Below, one piece after another: positions 17,296-26,311 of a stretch of DNA of 64,000 bases (positions within the stretch are counted from its first letter, which is position 1; each line of letters opens with the position of its first letter). The notes beneath the pieces were generated by a model. The model saw nothing but the letters and a program-made list of their open reading frames with translations, searched no databases and was not told where the DNA came from. A program made the position numbers and the translations under genes. The stretch comes from Herbihabitans rhizosphaerae (GTDB lineage: Bacteria; Actinomycetota; Actinomycetes; Mycobacteriales; Pseudonocardiaceae), in contig NZ_SGWQ01000004.1 of the NCBI RefSeq assembly GCF_004216555.1, positions 464,886 to 528,885 on the forward strand. Reading direction: 5' to 3'.

Positions 17296-17853
17296 GTGCT
17301 GCCGATCGAGACCGCCCGGCTGACGCTTCGCGCGTTCGTCGAGGAGGACCTCAAGCCACTGTTCGACATCCAATGCCGCCCGGACGTCACCCGGTACCTG
17401 ATGTGGGAGCCGCGGTCGCTGGACGAGGTGCGCGAGTCGCTTGCCGAGAAGATCACCAACCGGGCGCCGTCGCGGGACGGTGACGTGCTGAGCATCGCGG
17501 TGGTGCTCCGGGAGACCGGCGAGCTGCTCGGCGACCTCACGCTGTTCTACCGGTCGCAGGAGAGCGCACAGGTCGAGATCGGCTTCGTGTTCCACCCGAG
17601 GTTCCAGGGCAAGGGGTACGCGACCGAGGCGTCGCGCGAACTGGTGCGCCTGGCGTTCGAGGAGTTCGGCGCGCATCGGGCGTTCGGCCGGGCGGACGCG
17701 CGCAACACCGCGTCGTGCCGGCTGATGGAGCGGCTCGGCTTGCGGCGCGAGGCGCACCTGCGCGAGAACGAGTACCTCAAGGGTGAGTGGACCGACGAGG
17801 TGGTCTACGCGATGCTCGCGTCGGAGTGGGTGGGCCGCACTACCGGGCAGTGA
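17296..17853 (+). CDS. GNAT acetyltransferase, RimJ/RimL-like
   Basis: A 185-aa cytoplasmic acetyl-CoA-dependent acetyltransferase of the RimJ/RimL type: N-terminal ETARLTLRAF, central EIGFVFHPRFQGKGYATEA (the acetyl-CoA-binding Q/RxxGxG/A loop), and C-terminal NTASCRLMERLGLRREAH. The substrate, protein N-terminus or small molecule, cannot be told. GTG 17296 begins 28 nt after pyc stops and the first conserved residues follow directly. It may be co-transcribed with pyc. Confidence 0.85.
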   Translation: MLPIETARLTLRAFVEEDLKPLFDIQCRPDVTRYLMWEPRSLDEVRESLAEKITNRAPSRDGDVLSIAVVLRETGELLGDLTLFYRSQESAQVEIGFVFHPRFQGKGYATEASRELVRLAFEEFGAHRAFGRADARNTASCRLMERLGLRREAHLRENEYLKGEWTDEVVYAMLASEWVGRTTGQ

Positions 17854-18234
17854 CCTCCCGGTCGCCGAATCGTTATCTTCCGGCCACGAACGAATCCATT
17901 CCATGGGATTCACATTCATGTTTTCGCATGCCCGGATAACGCGTGCGGCTGTTCGGCTCGAATAGCCGCACACGCGGGTTTCGCCCGTTTACGCATCGAC
18001 TTGCCGGATATCGACCGGTCGTGTCTGAACTGGGCGTTTTGCCTGCGTGTGCGAGCGCGAACCGGTGATAACGGCGCGTACTCACGTCGGCTCGGCGCGT
18101 GATGGACGCTTCTCGTGAAGCGGGAGCTTCACTACTTTTGTCGGTACCGATCGCGCGCATACGGTATTTGTCTGAGTACGACACCGCCGCCGGGGCTATG
18201 GCGGCTGGTGCCCCCTGCACCGAAAGGAAATACC
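17854..18234. other. Intergenic region upstream of the S8 protease
   Basis: A 381-bp gene-free stretch with lower GC than its surroundings. It holds an inverted repeat GAATCC/GGATTC near 17893-17912 and a two-part hairpin at 17943-17970 (outer arms GTGCGGCT/AGCCGCAC, inner TTCG/CGAA), which may terminate the pyc-GNAT transcript. The rest probably carries the protease promoter, though I cannot assign -35/-10 boxes with confidence. Confidence 0.5.
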
Positions 18235-19668
18235 GTGAAGCGAAAGGTTCTCGTGGCCGCCCTCTCGGCTGCCGCGGTCGCCGGTGGCGTCCTCTCCGTC
18301 GCCATTCCGGCATCCGCGGACCCCGCCGAGGCCGCGGCGCCCGCGAAGGGTGCTCGCTTGATCGTCGGCTACAAGGCGGCGACCCCCAAGTCGGCCGACG
18401 ACAACGTCGCGTCCGCCGACGTGTCCACCCGCAGCACCGACACCGGCGCCAAGTTCTCGCGCCGCACCGGGACCGGCGCGGTCGTGGTGGACCTCGGCAC
18501 CTCGGACCCGGCCAAGGTCGACGCCAGCATCAAGCGCTTCCAGGCCGACCCGGACGTGGAGTACGTCGAGGTCGACCGCCGGGTGCACCGGCAGGCCCTG
18601 GCGCCGGCGCAGAAGCCGGGCGAGAAGCCCAACGACACCGAGTACGGCCGGCAGTGGGACCTGTACGAGGAGAAGGCCGGCATGAACGTGCCGGGCGCGT
18701 GGGCCTCCACGACCGGCAAGGACGTCGTCGTCGCGGTGATCGACACCGGCTACGTGAAGCACTCCGAGCTGGAGTCCAAGATCGTCCCCGGCTACGACTT
18801 CATCTCCGACAAGGAGGTCGGCGTCGACGGTGACGGCCGCGACGCCGACCCGAGCGACCCCGGCGACTGGTACGCCGACGGCGAGTGCGGCGAGGAGAAG
18901 GGCGGCGACTCGTCCTGGCACGGCACGCACGTCGCGGGCACCATCGCGGCGGCGACCAACAACAAGGCGGGCATCGCGGGTATCGCCTACGACGCGAAGA
19001 TCCAGCCGATCCGCGTGCTGGGCAAGTGCGGCGGCTCCGGTGCGGACATCGCCGACGCGATCACCTGGGCCTCCGGCGGCAAGGTGGGCAACGTGCCGGC
19101 CAACAAGACGCCGGCCAAGGTGATCAACCTGAGCCTCGGCGGCGCGGGCCGGTGCGACAACACCACGCAGCGCGCGATCAACGGCGCGGTGCAGCGCGGC
19201 ACGACCGTCGTGGTCGCGGCCGGCAACTCCAACTCCGACGTGGCCAACTTCCACCCGGCCAACTGCGGCAACGTGGTCTCGGTGGCGGCCAGCAGCCGTG
19301 CGGGCGACCGGGCGTTCTACTCGAACTTCGGCAAGCTGATCGACCTGGCCGCGCCGGGTGGCGAGAACCGCAAGGCGACCGACCCGCCGGGCACCATCAC
19401 CACTCCGGAGAACGGGATCTGGTCCACGCTGAACGACGGCGACAAGACCCCGGGCAAGGAGAACTACGAGCCGTACATGGGTACCAGCATGGCGGCGCCG
19501 CACATCGCGGGCCTCGCCGCGCTGATGTACGGCAAGAAGGCGGACATCACGCCGGCCCAGGTGGAGGAGGCGCTCAAGAAGAACGTGCGCCCGCTGCCCG
19601 GTCAGTGTGAGGGCGGTTGCGGCGCCGGCCTCGCCGACGCCACCAAGACCGTGGGTGCTGTGAAGTAG
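18235..19668 (+). CDS. Secreted subtilisin-like (S8) serine protease
   Basis: A 477-aa extracellular protease. Signal peptide 1-28 with an ASA cleavage site; inhibitor-I9-like propeptide to about 120; then a peptidase S8 domain with catalytic Asp170 (VAVIDTGY), His229 (HGTHVAG), oxyanion Asn331 (AAGNSN) and Ser418 (GTSMAAP). Several Cys (C218, C265, C307, C344, and a pair near the end) suggest disulfide stabilisation. An Asp-rich loop near 196-212 may bind calcium. There is no cell-wall anchor or C-terminal accessory domain. GTG 18235 has AAAGGAAA just upstream. A terminator follows immediately, so it is monocistronic. Confidence 0.93.
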   Translation: MKRKVLVAALSAAAVAGGVLSVAIPASADPAEAAAPAKGARLIVGYKAATPKSADDNVASADVSTRSTDTGAKFSRRTGTGAVVVDLGTSDPAKVDASIKRFQADPDVEYVEVDRRVHRQALAPAQKPGEKPNDTEYGRQWDLYEEKAGMNVPGAWASTTGKDVVVAVIDTGYVKHSELESKIVPGYDFISDKEVGVDGDGRDADPSDPGDWYADGECGEEKGGDSSWHGTHVAGTIAAATNNKAGIAGIAYDAKIQPIRVLGKCGGSGADIADAITWASGGKVGNVPANKTPAKVINLSLGGAGRCDNTTQRAINGAVQRGTTVVVAAGNSNSDVANFHPANCGNVVSVAASSRAGDRAFYSNFGKLIDLAAPGGENRKATDPPGTITTPENGIWSTLNDGDKTPGKENYEPYMGTSMAAPHIAGLAALMYGKKADITPAQVEEALKKNVRPLPGQCEGGCGAGLADATKTVGAVK

Positions 19669-19683
19669 CAGGTACGACACAAG

Positions 19684-19713
19684 AACGGGGTCCGGCACCA
19701 GCCGGGCCCCGTT
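19684..19713 (+). terminator. Intrinsic terminator of the S8 protease gene
   Basis: Twelve-bp stem (AACGGGGTCCGG / CCGGGCCCCGTT, one wobble pair), 6-nt loop, followed directly by TTTTCGT. It lies 16 nt after the protease stop codon. Confidence 0.88.
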
Positions 19714-19743
19714 TTCGTCACGATCTACGGCACACTGGGCGGC

Positions 19744-20565
19744 ATGATCGTGCACGCTGTTCCGCAACGCCGTGGCGCACTGGTGGACGCCGCGGCCGGC
19801 TTACCGGCCGGGTGTCGCGCGCTCGCGCGCCTCGCCGGCGAGGTGCTGGGTACCGGCGTCCATGAGATCCCGGTGTCCGATGTGGACAGTCCGCGCGACG
19901 GTGGGATCGCCAACCGCGACGCGCTGCTCGACACCCGCGCCGTGCACGCGGCCACACTTTCCGATGTGGACGAGCCGGTGCTGACCATCGGCGGCGACTG
20001 CTCGGTGGACCAGGTCCCGATCGTCCGCGCGCGCCGCGAACACGGGCCGGGGCTCGCGGTTGTGTGGTTCGACGCGCACGCGGACCTCAACACGCCGAAG
20101 TCCTCGCCGTCGGGGGCCTACCACGGCATGGTGCTGCGCTCGATCATCGGCGACGGCGACCCGGAGTTCACCGCCGATCCTGGGGTGGACCGTCTGCGTG
20201 TGGCGCTCGCCGGCAGCCGCAGCCTCGACCCGGCGGAGCGCGAACTGGCCGGCGCGAACAGGCCGATCCCGATCCTGGACCGGCACGAGGTGCCCGGTCT
20301 GGCCGAGCACCTCGGGCGCCGAGGCCCGCGTCAGGTGTACGTGCACATCGACCTCGACGTGCTCGACCCCGGCGAGTTCGGCGGCATGACCTACCCGGAG
20401 CCGGACGGCTGGAGCGTGTCCGACCTGGTGGACGCCGTGCGCGGTCTGAGTCCACAATGGACGGTCGTAGGCGCTGCGGTCACCGAGTGCGTCACCTCCG
20501 ACGCCGCCGAGCTGCGCGTGCTCGCCCCACTACTCGAGGTGCTCGGCGAGGTGCTGCACCGGTGA
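19744..20565 (+). CDS. Arginase/agmatinase-family protein with variant metal site
   Basis: A 273-aa ureohydrolase-fold protein. Conserved metal-binding motifs are DAHADLNTP at 110-118 and HIDLDVLDP at 201-209. The first family motif, normally GGDHS with a Mn-ligating His, reads GGDCS here with Cys86 in the His position. Related actinobacterial proteins share this substitution to my recollection, so it is probably a subfamily trait rather than a lesion. The substrate (arginine, agmatine, guanidino acid or another amidine) is unknown. Its stop overlaps the cyclase start (GTGA), implying translational coupling. Palindrome variants occur at 19875 and 20450. Confidence 0.85.
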   Translation: MIVHAVPQRRGALVDAAAGLPAGCRALARLAGEVLGTGVHEIPVSDVDSPRDGGIANRDALLDTRAVHAATLSDVDEPVLTIGGDCSVDQVPIVRARREHGPGLAVVWFDAHADLNTPKSSPSGAYHGMVLRSIIGDGDPEFTADPGVDRLRVALAGSRSLDPAERELAGANRPIPILDRHEVPGLAEHLGRRGPRQVYVHIDLDVLDPGEFGGMTYPEPDGWSVSDLVDAVRGLSPQWTVVGAAVTECVTSDAAELRVLAPLLEVLGEVLHR

Positions 20566-22103
20566 CCGCCGAGCGCGGGGCGCGTCCGCTCGGCTCCCGG
20601 CTGCTCGGCCGGCGTGTCGAGTCCGGTGCCCGGCTGCGCGCGCGAGTGCAGACGCTGCTGACCCTGTCACTGCTGATCGCCAACCTGGTCGGCGCGGTGA
20701 TCGCCATCGTGCTGCTCGCGTGGGTGCTGCCTGGGCCCAGCATCGTCGCCGCGTACGGCTGGGCGTTGATGCTCGGCGGCCCGCTCGCCTACGTCGCGGT
20801 CGCCACGCTGGTCGGCCTGGTGTGGATCACCCGGCGCGCGTTCTCCGCGCTGCACTGGGCCAGGGAGGAACGCGAGCCGCAGCCGCACGAACAGCGCGCG
20901 ACGCTGCGGCTGCCGTTCCGGCTCACCGTCATGCAGGTCGCCCTGTGGGTGGCCGCCGTCCTGCTGTTCGGCGGAGCGGCGTTGGTGGCCGACCCGGACG
21001 TGGCACCCAAGATCATCGTCACGACCGCGATCACCGGGTTCGTGGTCGCCGCGAACTGCTACCTGCTCAGCGAGCTGTTCCTGCGGCCGTACGCGGCGCT
21101 CGCGCTGTCCGGTGAGTCGCCGGACGGGCGGCGGCGCAGCGGCGTCACCGTGCGGATCATGCTGACCTGGGCGCTCGGCGCCTGTGCGCCGGTGATCGGG
21201 CTGATGCTCGGCGCGGTGCTGGTGTGGACGCGCGGCGGTGTCACGCCGGTGCAGTTGTCGGTCACGATCCTGGTGGTCGGCGTGGTGATCCTGGCGTTCG
21301 GCTCGCTGCTGATGTTTCTCGTCGCGAGTGCGGTCGTGGCGCCGGTGCGCGCGGTGCGGCAGGCGATGGCCCGGGTGGCCCGTGGTGACCTGGACACCGA
21401 GGTGGTGGTGTTCGACGGCACCGAGCTCGGCCAGCTCCAGGCCGGGTTCAACCAGATGGCCGCCGGTCTTCGCGAGCGCGAGCGGATCAGGGACCTGTTC
21501 GGCCGGCACGTCGGGCAGGCGGTCGCGCGCTCGGCGTTGTCCCGCGAGGTGGAGATGGGCGGCGAGGAACGGGACGTCGCGGTGCTGTTCGTCGACGTCG
21601 TCGGCTCCACCACGATGGCCGCCACGCTGCCGCCGACCGACGTCGTGACACTGCTGAACCGGTTCTTCACGGTCGTCGTGGACGAGGTCGACCGGCACGA
21701 CGGGCTGATCAACAAGTTCGAGGGCGACGCGGCACTGGCGATCTTCGGCGCGCCACACGAGCTGGACGACAACGCGGGCGCGGCACTCGCGGCCGCACGG
21801 GCGATGGCCACTCGGCTGCGCGCCGAGGTGCCGGAGTGTCAGGCCGGGATCGGCGTCGCGGCCGGGCGCGCGGTCGCCGGCAACATCGGCGACGAGAAGC
21901 GGTTCGAGTACACGGTGATCGGTGACCCGGTGAACGAGGCCGCGCGGCTCACCGAACTGGCGAAGTCCGTGCCGGGCATGCTCGTCGCGTCGATGCGCGC
22001 GGTGTCGCTGGCCGGCGAGGAGGAGGCGAGCCGGTGGCGCGCGGGGGACGAGATCACCCTGCGCGGCCGCACTGCTCCGACCCTGCTGGCGACGCCGGTG
22101 TAG
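20562..22103 (+). CDS. Membrane-bound class III adenylate cyclase with HAMP domain
   Basis: A 513-aa protein with about six N-terminal membrane helices, a HAMP linker (VVAPVRAVRQAMARVARGD, about residues 260-310) and a C-terminal class III cyclase domain. Metal-binding Asp is in LFVDVVGST and in KFEGDAALAIFG; Lys in NKFEGD fits the adenine-selecting residue; IGDPVNEAARL supplies the Asp/Asn/Arg of the dimer site. All catalytic residues for a homodimeric adenylate cyclase appear present. The layout matches mycobacterial Rv1318c-type cyclases. GTG 20562 overlaps the ureohydrolase stop by 4 nt. The 109 bp after it, up to convergent helD, contain only GC-rich dyads. Confidence 0.9.
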   Translation: MTAERGARPLGSRLLGRRVESGARLRARVQTLLTLSLLIANLVGAVIAIVLLAWVLPGPSIVAAYGWALMLGGPLAYVAVATLVGLVWITRRAFSALHWAREEREPQPHEQRATLRLPFRLTVMQVALWVAAVLLFGGAALVADPDVAPKIIVTTAITGFVVAANCYLLSELFLRPYAALALSGESPDGRRRSGVTVRIMLTWALGACAPVIGLMLGAVLVWTRGGVTPVQLSVTILVVGVVILAFGSLLMFLVASAVVAPVRAVRQAMARVARGDLDTEVVVFDGTELGQLQAGFNQMAAGLRERERIRDLFGRHVGQAVARSALSREVEMGGEERDVAVLFVDVVGSTTMAATLPPTDVVTLLNRFFTVVVDEVDRHDGLINKFEGDAALAIFGAPHELDDNAGAALAAARAMATRLRAEVPECQAGIGVAAGRAVAGNIGDEKRFEYTVIGDPVNEAARLTELAKSVPGMLVASMRAVSLAGEEEASRWRAGDEITLRGRTAPTLLATPV

Positions 22104-22212
22104 TGCCCGGCGTCCACCACGGCGGCCAGCAGGCGCCGCGCGGCCGTCAGGGGTTGGCCGGGTTCCTGTCGCCGGCGCCCGGCGAAATGGAAGGAATTCG
22201 TGCCAGTTCCGT

Positions 22213-24333
22213 TCAGGTAGGCCAGTTCGCGTCACGCGCGAGCACGGTCAGCCGCTGGGTCGCCCGGGTGAGCGCCACGTACAGCACGCGCGGCCCGGTG
22301 GTCGACTCGGCGATGAGCGAGTCCGGGTCGACCAGCACCACGCCGTCGTACTCCAAACCCTTGGCGGACAAGCCGTCCAGCACGTGCAGCCGGTCCCCGT
22401 AGTCGTTCCCGTCGAACCCGGCGAGCCAGTCGCGCACGGTGTCGATCCGGTCCAGCGACGCGATCACACCGACGGTCCCGTCCACGTCGTTCAGCATCTC
22501 CCGCACGGCGTCCACAGTGGACGATCGAGGGTCCACTGTGGACAGTTGGCCGACGCGCGGGGTGACCTCGGTACGCCGCACCGCCTCCGGCAGCTCGTCC
22601 GGCCTGGCGACATCGGCGACCACCCGCGCGGCCAACTCGAAGATCTCCGCCGAGTTGCGGTAGTTCGTGCGCAGGGTGAACCGGCGGTGCGTGCTGCGAG
22701 CGCCCAGCGCGGAGGTACGTGCCCGGTCGGCCTCGTCGGTGTCCGGCCACGAACTCTGCACCGGGTCGCCGACCACCGTCCAGCTCGCGTACTTGCCCCG
22801 GCGGCCCACCATCCGCCACTGCATGGGGGAGAGGTCCTGCGACTCGTCCACCACGATGTGCGAGTACTCGTCGTAGTTGTCCGGCCGGCGCGGTCCGGAG
22901 CCGCGCTCGTACTCCGCGTCCGGCGCGCGCCGCCTGCGCTTGGGCGGCGGGCCGATCAGCACCCGCAGCTCGTCCAGCAGCGCGACGTCCGACGTGGACG
23001 GTCCGGCGGCCGGGTCGGCCCACGACTCGGCGAGCCGCCGCCGCTCCTCCGGCGAGAACAGCCGCCCGGCCGCGTGGCGGAGCGTGGCGTCGTGGGACAG
23101 CCAGCTCAACACCTCCGAGGGGCTCAACACCGGCCACCAGACGACCACGAACCGGTGGAAGTCCAGCCGCTCGCCGAGGTCCTGGAGCAGCTCCTTGCGG
23201 GTCGTGAAGAAGCCGGGCACCTCGTCGGCGAGGAACGCCTCCGCCTTGCGCCACAACGCTTCCAGCAACGCCTCGGCGGCGTCCACCCGGGACCGGTTGG
23301 GCGGCCGGCCGGTGGCGTGCAACGACTTGCGCACGGCGGCCAGATCGGCCGCGTCGAGCCGCAGCACCTGTCCCTTGTAGACGATCCGCAGCTGTTCCGG
23401 CGCGTCCGGCGGAGTGTCCCGGATGACCCGCTTGAGCAGTCGCCGCATGCGCAGCGAACCCTTGATCGCCGCCGTCTCCGGCGGATCGACGCGGGTCGCC
23501 TTCACGCCGTCGAGCACCTCGCCGAGCGCGCGCAGTTCCACGGTGTCCTCGCCCATGGACGGCAGCACGCGGGAGATGTAGGAGGTGAACGCCGTCGACG
23601 GTCCGACCACGAGCACGCCGGCGCCGCCGAGCCTGCGGCGCTCGGAGTACAGCAGGTAGGCCACGCGGTGCAGCGCGACGGCGGTCTTGCCGGTGCCAGG
23701 GCCGCCGGTGATCTCGGTGACGCCCCGCCACGGCGCGCGGATCACCTCGTCCTGTTCCTTCTGGATGGTGGCCACGATGTCGCGCATCGTCGCGCCGCGC
23801 GCCCGGTTCAGCGACGCCATCAGCGCGCCCTCGCCGACCACCCGCATGTCCGCCGGCTGCAGGTCCGGCTGCAACAGGTCGTCGTCGATGGCCACGACCT
23901 GCTGGCCGGTGGAGCGGATCACCCTGCGGCGCACCACGTCCTCGGGCTGCTCGGCGGTCGCCCGGTAGAACGCGCCGGCCGCCGGTGCGCGCCAGTCGGT
24001 CACCAGGTTGTCGAACTCGGCGTCGCGCACGCCGAGCCGGCCGACGTACATGCGCTCACCGTCGGTGAGGTCGAGGCGGCCGAACACCAACCCCTCGTGC
24101 TCGCTCTCCAGGGTCTGCAGGATCCGGTTGGCGTAGCCGACCATGACGTCGCGCTCGTAGAGCATCGCCGCCTGCTCGAACACCGCCTCGTTGCGGGCAC
24201 CGTGGGACAGGCGGTCACCCCGGTCCCGCATGGCTGCCGCCTCGGCGCGCAGTTCGTCCACGCGCGTGTAAACACGATCGACGTGCCGCTGTTCGACGGC
24301 GATCTCGTCGGTGTGCACGGAGTTGTCCGTCAC
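22213..24333 (-). CDS. helD: HelD/UvrD-like superfamily 1 helicase
   Basis: A 706-aa SF1 ATPase of the HelD type: an N-terminal coiled-coil arm (residues about 5-90, VEQRHVDRVYTRVDELRAEAA), Walker A GGPGTGKTA, the DESQDLSPMQWRM motif II, and C-terminal GLEYDGVVLVDPD and ALTRATQRL motifs. HelD binds RNA polymerase and strips it from DNA or RNA; some actinobacterial members confer rifampicin tolerance. Two exact iterated palindromes 8 bp apart (22510-22543) encode LSTVDPRSSTVDAV. GTG 24333 has GAGGA 5 nt upstream; the divergent SDR gene starts 114 bp away. Confidence 0.88.
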   Translation of the reverse strand: MTDNSVHTDEIAVEQRHVDRVYTRVDELRAEAAAMRDRGDRLSHGARNEAVFEQAAMLYERDVMVGYANRILQTLESEHEGLVFGRLDLTDGERMYVGRLGVRDAEFDNLVTDWRAPAAGAFYRATAEQPEDVVRRRVIRSTGQQVVAIDDDLLQPDLQPADMRVVGEGALMASLNRARGATMRDIVATIQKEQDEVIRAPWRGVTEITGGPGTGKTAVALHRVAYLLYSERRRLGGAGVLVVGPSTAFTSYISRVLPSMGEDTVELRALGEVLDGVKATRVDPPETAAIKGSLRMRRLLKRVIRDTPPDAPEQLRIVYKGQVLRLDAADLAAVRKSLHATGRPPNRSRVDAAEALLEALWRKAEAFLADEVPGFFTTRKELLQDLGERLDFHRFVVVWWPVLSPSEVLSWLSHDATLRHAAGRLFSPEERRRLAESWADPAAGPSTSDVALLDELRVLIGPPPKRRRRAPDAEYERGSGPRRPDNYDEYSHIVVDESQDLSPMQWRMVGRRGKYASWTVVGDPVQSSWPDTDEADRARTSALGARSTHRRFTLRTNYRNSAEIFELAARVVADVARPDELPEAVRRTEVTPRVGQLSTVDPRSSTVDAVREMLNDVDGTVGVIASLDRIDTVRDWLAGFDGNDYGDRLHVLDGLSAKGLEYDGVVLVDPDSLIAESTTGPRVLYVALTRATQRLTVLARDANWPT
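22510..22543. repeat. Doublet of the iterated palindrome
   Basis: Two exact copies in opposite central-base orientation (A then T), at 22510-22522 and 22531-22543, separated by 8 bp inside helD. This is the closest-spaced pair in the window. Confidence 0.85.
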
Positions 24334-24447
24334 GCGTCCTCTTTCGGGCCTTCCGATACGCACGAAGAAGATGACGGTACTTGACCTGGCGTGCGCTCCA
24401 GCGTGCAGGATCACCGATCACAACGGTAGATCACCGAGAGGATTCAG

Positions 24448-25158
24448 TTGACTGACGCATCGCATCCGGCGGCTCCGGTCACGCTCGTCACCGGCGGCAG
24501 TACGGGTATCGGAGCCGCGACCGTCAAGAGGCTGGTCGCCGCCGGGCACCGGGTGGCCTACACCGGCCGGAACCGGGAGCGGCTCGCCGTCGCGGCCGGC
24601 GAGATCGGCCGGGCGGACCTGACGCTGCCGATCATCGCCGACGCGGGAGAGTACGACGCCGTCCAGGCGGCGGTCACCGAGACCGTCGACCGGTTCGGCC
24701 GGTTGGACCACGTCGTCGCCAACGCGGGGTTCGCCGTGTTCGACGGCCTCGCCGACGCGGACCCGCTGGCACTCAAGGACATGGTGCTGACCAACGTGCT
24801 CGGCCCGGCGCTGCTGATCAAGGCCGCGCTGCCCGCCCTCAAGGAGAACCGCGGACGCGTCGTGCTCGTCGGCAGCGTGGCCGGCTTCAAGAACTCGCCC
24901 GGCAACTTCTACGGCGTGACCAAGTGGGCGGTGACCGCACTGGCCGAGAACACCCGCATGCAGCTCACCGAGCACGGCGTCGGCGTCACGCTCATCGCTC
25001 CCGGCCGGGTGGACACCCCGTTCTGGTCCGAAGGTGCGCCCGACGGTCAGATGTTGACCGCCGACCACATCGCCGACGCCATCGCGTGGGCCATCGGCCA
25101 ACCCGACGGCGTCGACATCAACACGGTCGTCGTCCGCCCCTTCGGCCAGGCGGTCTGA
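24448..25158 (+). CDS. Short-chain dehydrogenase/reductase
   Basis: A 236-aa classical SDR: cofactor motif TGGSTGIG at about 15-22, NAG at about 92-94, Ser in GSVAG near 140, and YGVTK at about 153-157 as the Tyr-x-x-x-Lys catalytic pair. Arg in YTGRNR after the second strand suggests NADP(H). The substrate is unknown. The start is a TTG at 24448, supported by GAGAGGA 5 nt upstream. It is divergent from helD and 23 nt before rsmD, probably in one transcript. Confidence 0.9.
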   Translation: MTDASHPAAPVTLVTGGSTGIGAATVKRLVAAGHRVAYTGRNRERLAVAAGEIGRADLTLPIIADAGEYDAVQAAVTETVDRFGRLDHVVANAGFAVFDGLADADPLALKDMVLTNVLGPALLIKAALPALKENRGRVVLVGSVAGFKNSPGNFYGVTKWAVTALAENTRMQLTEHGVGVTLIAPGRVDTPFWSEGAPDGQMLTADHIADAIAWAIGQPDGVDINTVVVRPFGQAV

Positions 25159-25181
25159 CCACCGCCCGGAATACTGTCGGG

Positions 25182-25760
25182 GTGACACGGATCGTGGCGG
25201 GCCTGGCCGGCGGGCGCAGGCTGGACGTGCCGCCGGGCGGTGGCACCCGGCCGACGTCCGACCGGGTGCGCGAGGCGCTGTTCAGCGCGATCGAGGCGGC
25301 CGTGGACCTGGACGGCGCCCGGGTGCTGGATCTGTACGCCGGCTCGGGCGCGCTCGGACTGGAGGCGCTGTCCCGCGGTGCCGCGACCGCGACGTTCGTG
25401 GAGTCCAACGCGCGGGCGGTGACAGTCCTGCGGCGCAACGTCTCCGCGCTGGGGTTCGACATGCTGGGATCCGACGCCGAGGTGATCACCGGCAAGGTGG
25501 AGACCGTGCTGGGCCGTCCCGCCGAGACGTCCTACGACCTGGTGCTCGCCGACCCGCCGTACGCCGTGGCCGACGACGCGCTCGCCGCGGTGCTGACCCT
25601 GTTGTCCCGCAACGGGTGGACGGTGGACGGCACGCTGGTCGTGGTCGAGCGGGACCGCCGGTCCGGAGCGCCCGAGTGGCCGGTGCCGCTGCGGCCGTCG
25701 CGCACCCGCCGCTACGGCGACACCGAGCTGCACTGGGCCGAGCACCTCACCGAAGAGTGA
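25182..25760 (+). CDS. rsmD: 16S rRNA (guanine-966-N2)-methyltransferase RsmD
   Basis: Methylates G966 of 16S rRNA with S-adenosylmethionine. The 192-aa product has motif I LDLYAGSGALGLEAL at about 47-61 and the catalytic DPPY near 125. The GTG at 25182 begins VTRIVAGLAGGRRL, the standard RsmD N-terminus. The rsmD-coaD order is conserved in actinobacteria, and coaD starts 53 nt later. Confidence 0.95.
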   Translation: MTRIVAGLAGGRRLDVPPGGGTRPTSDRVREALFSAIEAAVDLDGARVLDLYAGSGALGLEALSRGAATATFVESNARAVTVLRRNVSALGFDMLGSDAEVITGKVETVLGRPAETSYDLVLADPPYAVADDALAAVLTLLSRNGWTVDGTLVVVERDRRSGAPEWPVPLRPSRTRRYGDTELHWAEHLTEE

Positions 25761-25813
25761 GCGGGGCCACGGAAGGTCGGACGACCCGTTCTGTCCTGAT
25801 AGCGTCCGGCTCC

Positions 25814-26311
25814 ATGAGGCGCGCGGTGTGTCCAGGCTCCTACGATCCGCCGACAAACGGCCACGTGGACATCATCGAGAGAGCCGCCGGCCTGTTCGAC
25901 GAGGTCGTCGTCGCGGTGATGATCAACAAGAGCAAGCGCGGCCTGTTCGTGGTGGACGAGCGGCTGGAGATGCTCGCCGAGATCACCTCGCACCTGCCCA
26001 ACGTGCGCGTCGACTCGTGGCACGGCCTTCTCGTGCAGTACTGCCAGAAGCACGAGATCCAGGCGATCGTGAAGGGCCTGCGCGCGATCAGCGACTTCGA
26101 CTACGAGTTGCAGATGGCGCAGATGAACAACCAGCTCACCGGCGTGGAGACACTGTTCATGCCGACCAGCCCGGTGAACAGCTTCCTGTCCAGCTCGCTG
26201 GTCAAGGAGGTGGCGACCTACGGCGGCGACGTGGCGCACCTGCTGCCGCCGGTGGTGTACACCAGGCTGGTCAAGCGCCTCGCGGAGAGCGGCGCCGGAA
26301 AGCCGTCATGA
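25814..26311 (+). CDS. coaD: Phosphopantetheine adenylyltransferase
   Basis: Fourth step of coenzyme A synthesis: 4'-phosphopantetheine plus ATP gives dephospho-CoA. The 165-aa nucleotidyltransferase has the T/HxGH-type motif TNGHVD at about 14-19 and the C-terminal SSSLVKEVA segment (ISST-like, read as LSSS). Length is normal. Its last 6 nt overlap the 3' end of the convergent GNAT gene. Confidence 0.97.
   Translation: MRRAVCPGSYDPPTNGHVDIIERAAGLFDEVVVAVMINKSKRGLFVVDERLEMLAEITSHLPNVRVDSWHGLLVQYCQKHEIQAIVKGLRAISDFDYELQMAQMNNQLTGVETLFMPTSPVNSFLSSSLVKEVATYGGDVAHLLPPVVYTRLVKRLAESGAGKPS

Noticed and set aside
13692..17540. A 1282-codon open frame antisense to pyc
   Set aside because: It mirrors pyc's G/C third-position bias, its translation is Arg/His/Leu/Val-rich low-information sequence with no family signature, and the sense gene is unambiguous.
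22384..24384. A 666-codon open frame antisense to helD
   Set aside because: His/Arg/Val-rich shadow of a GC-rich gene with no start context or motif.
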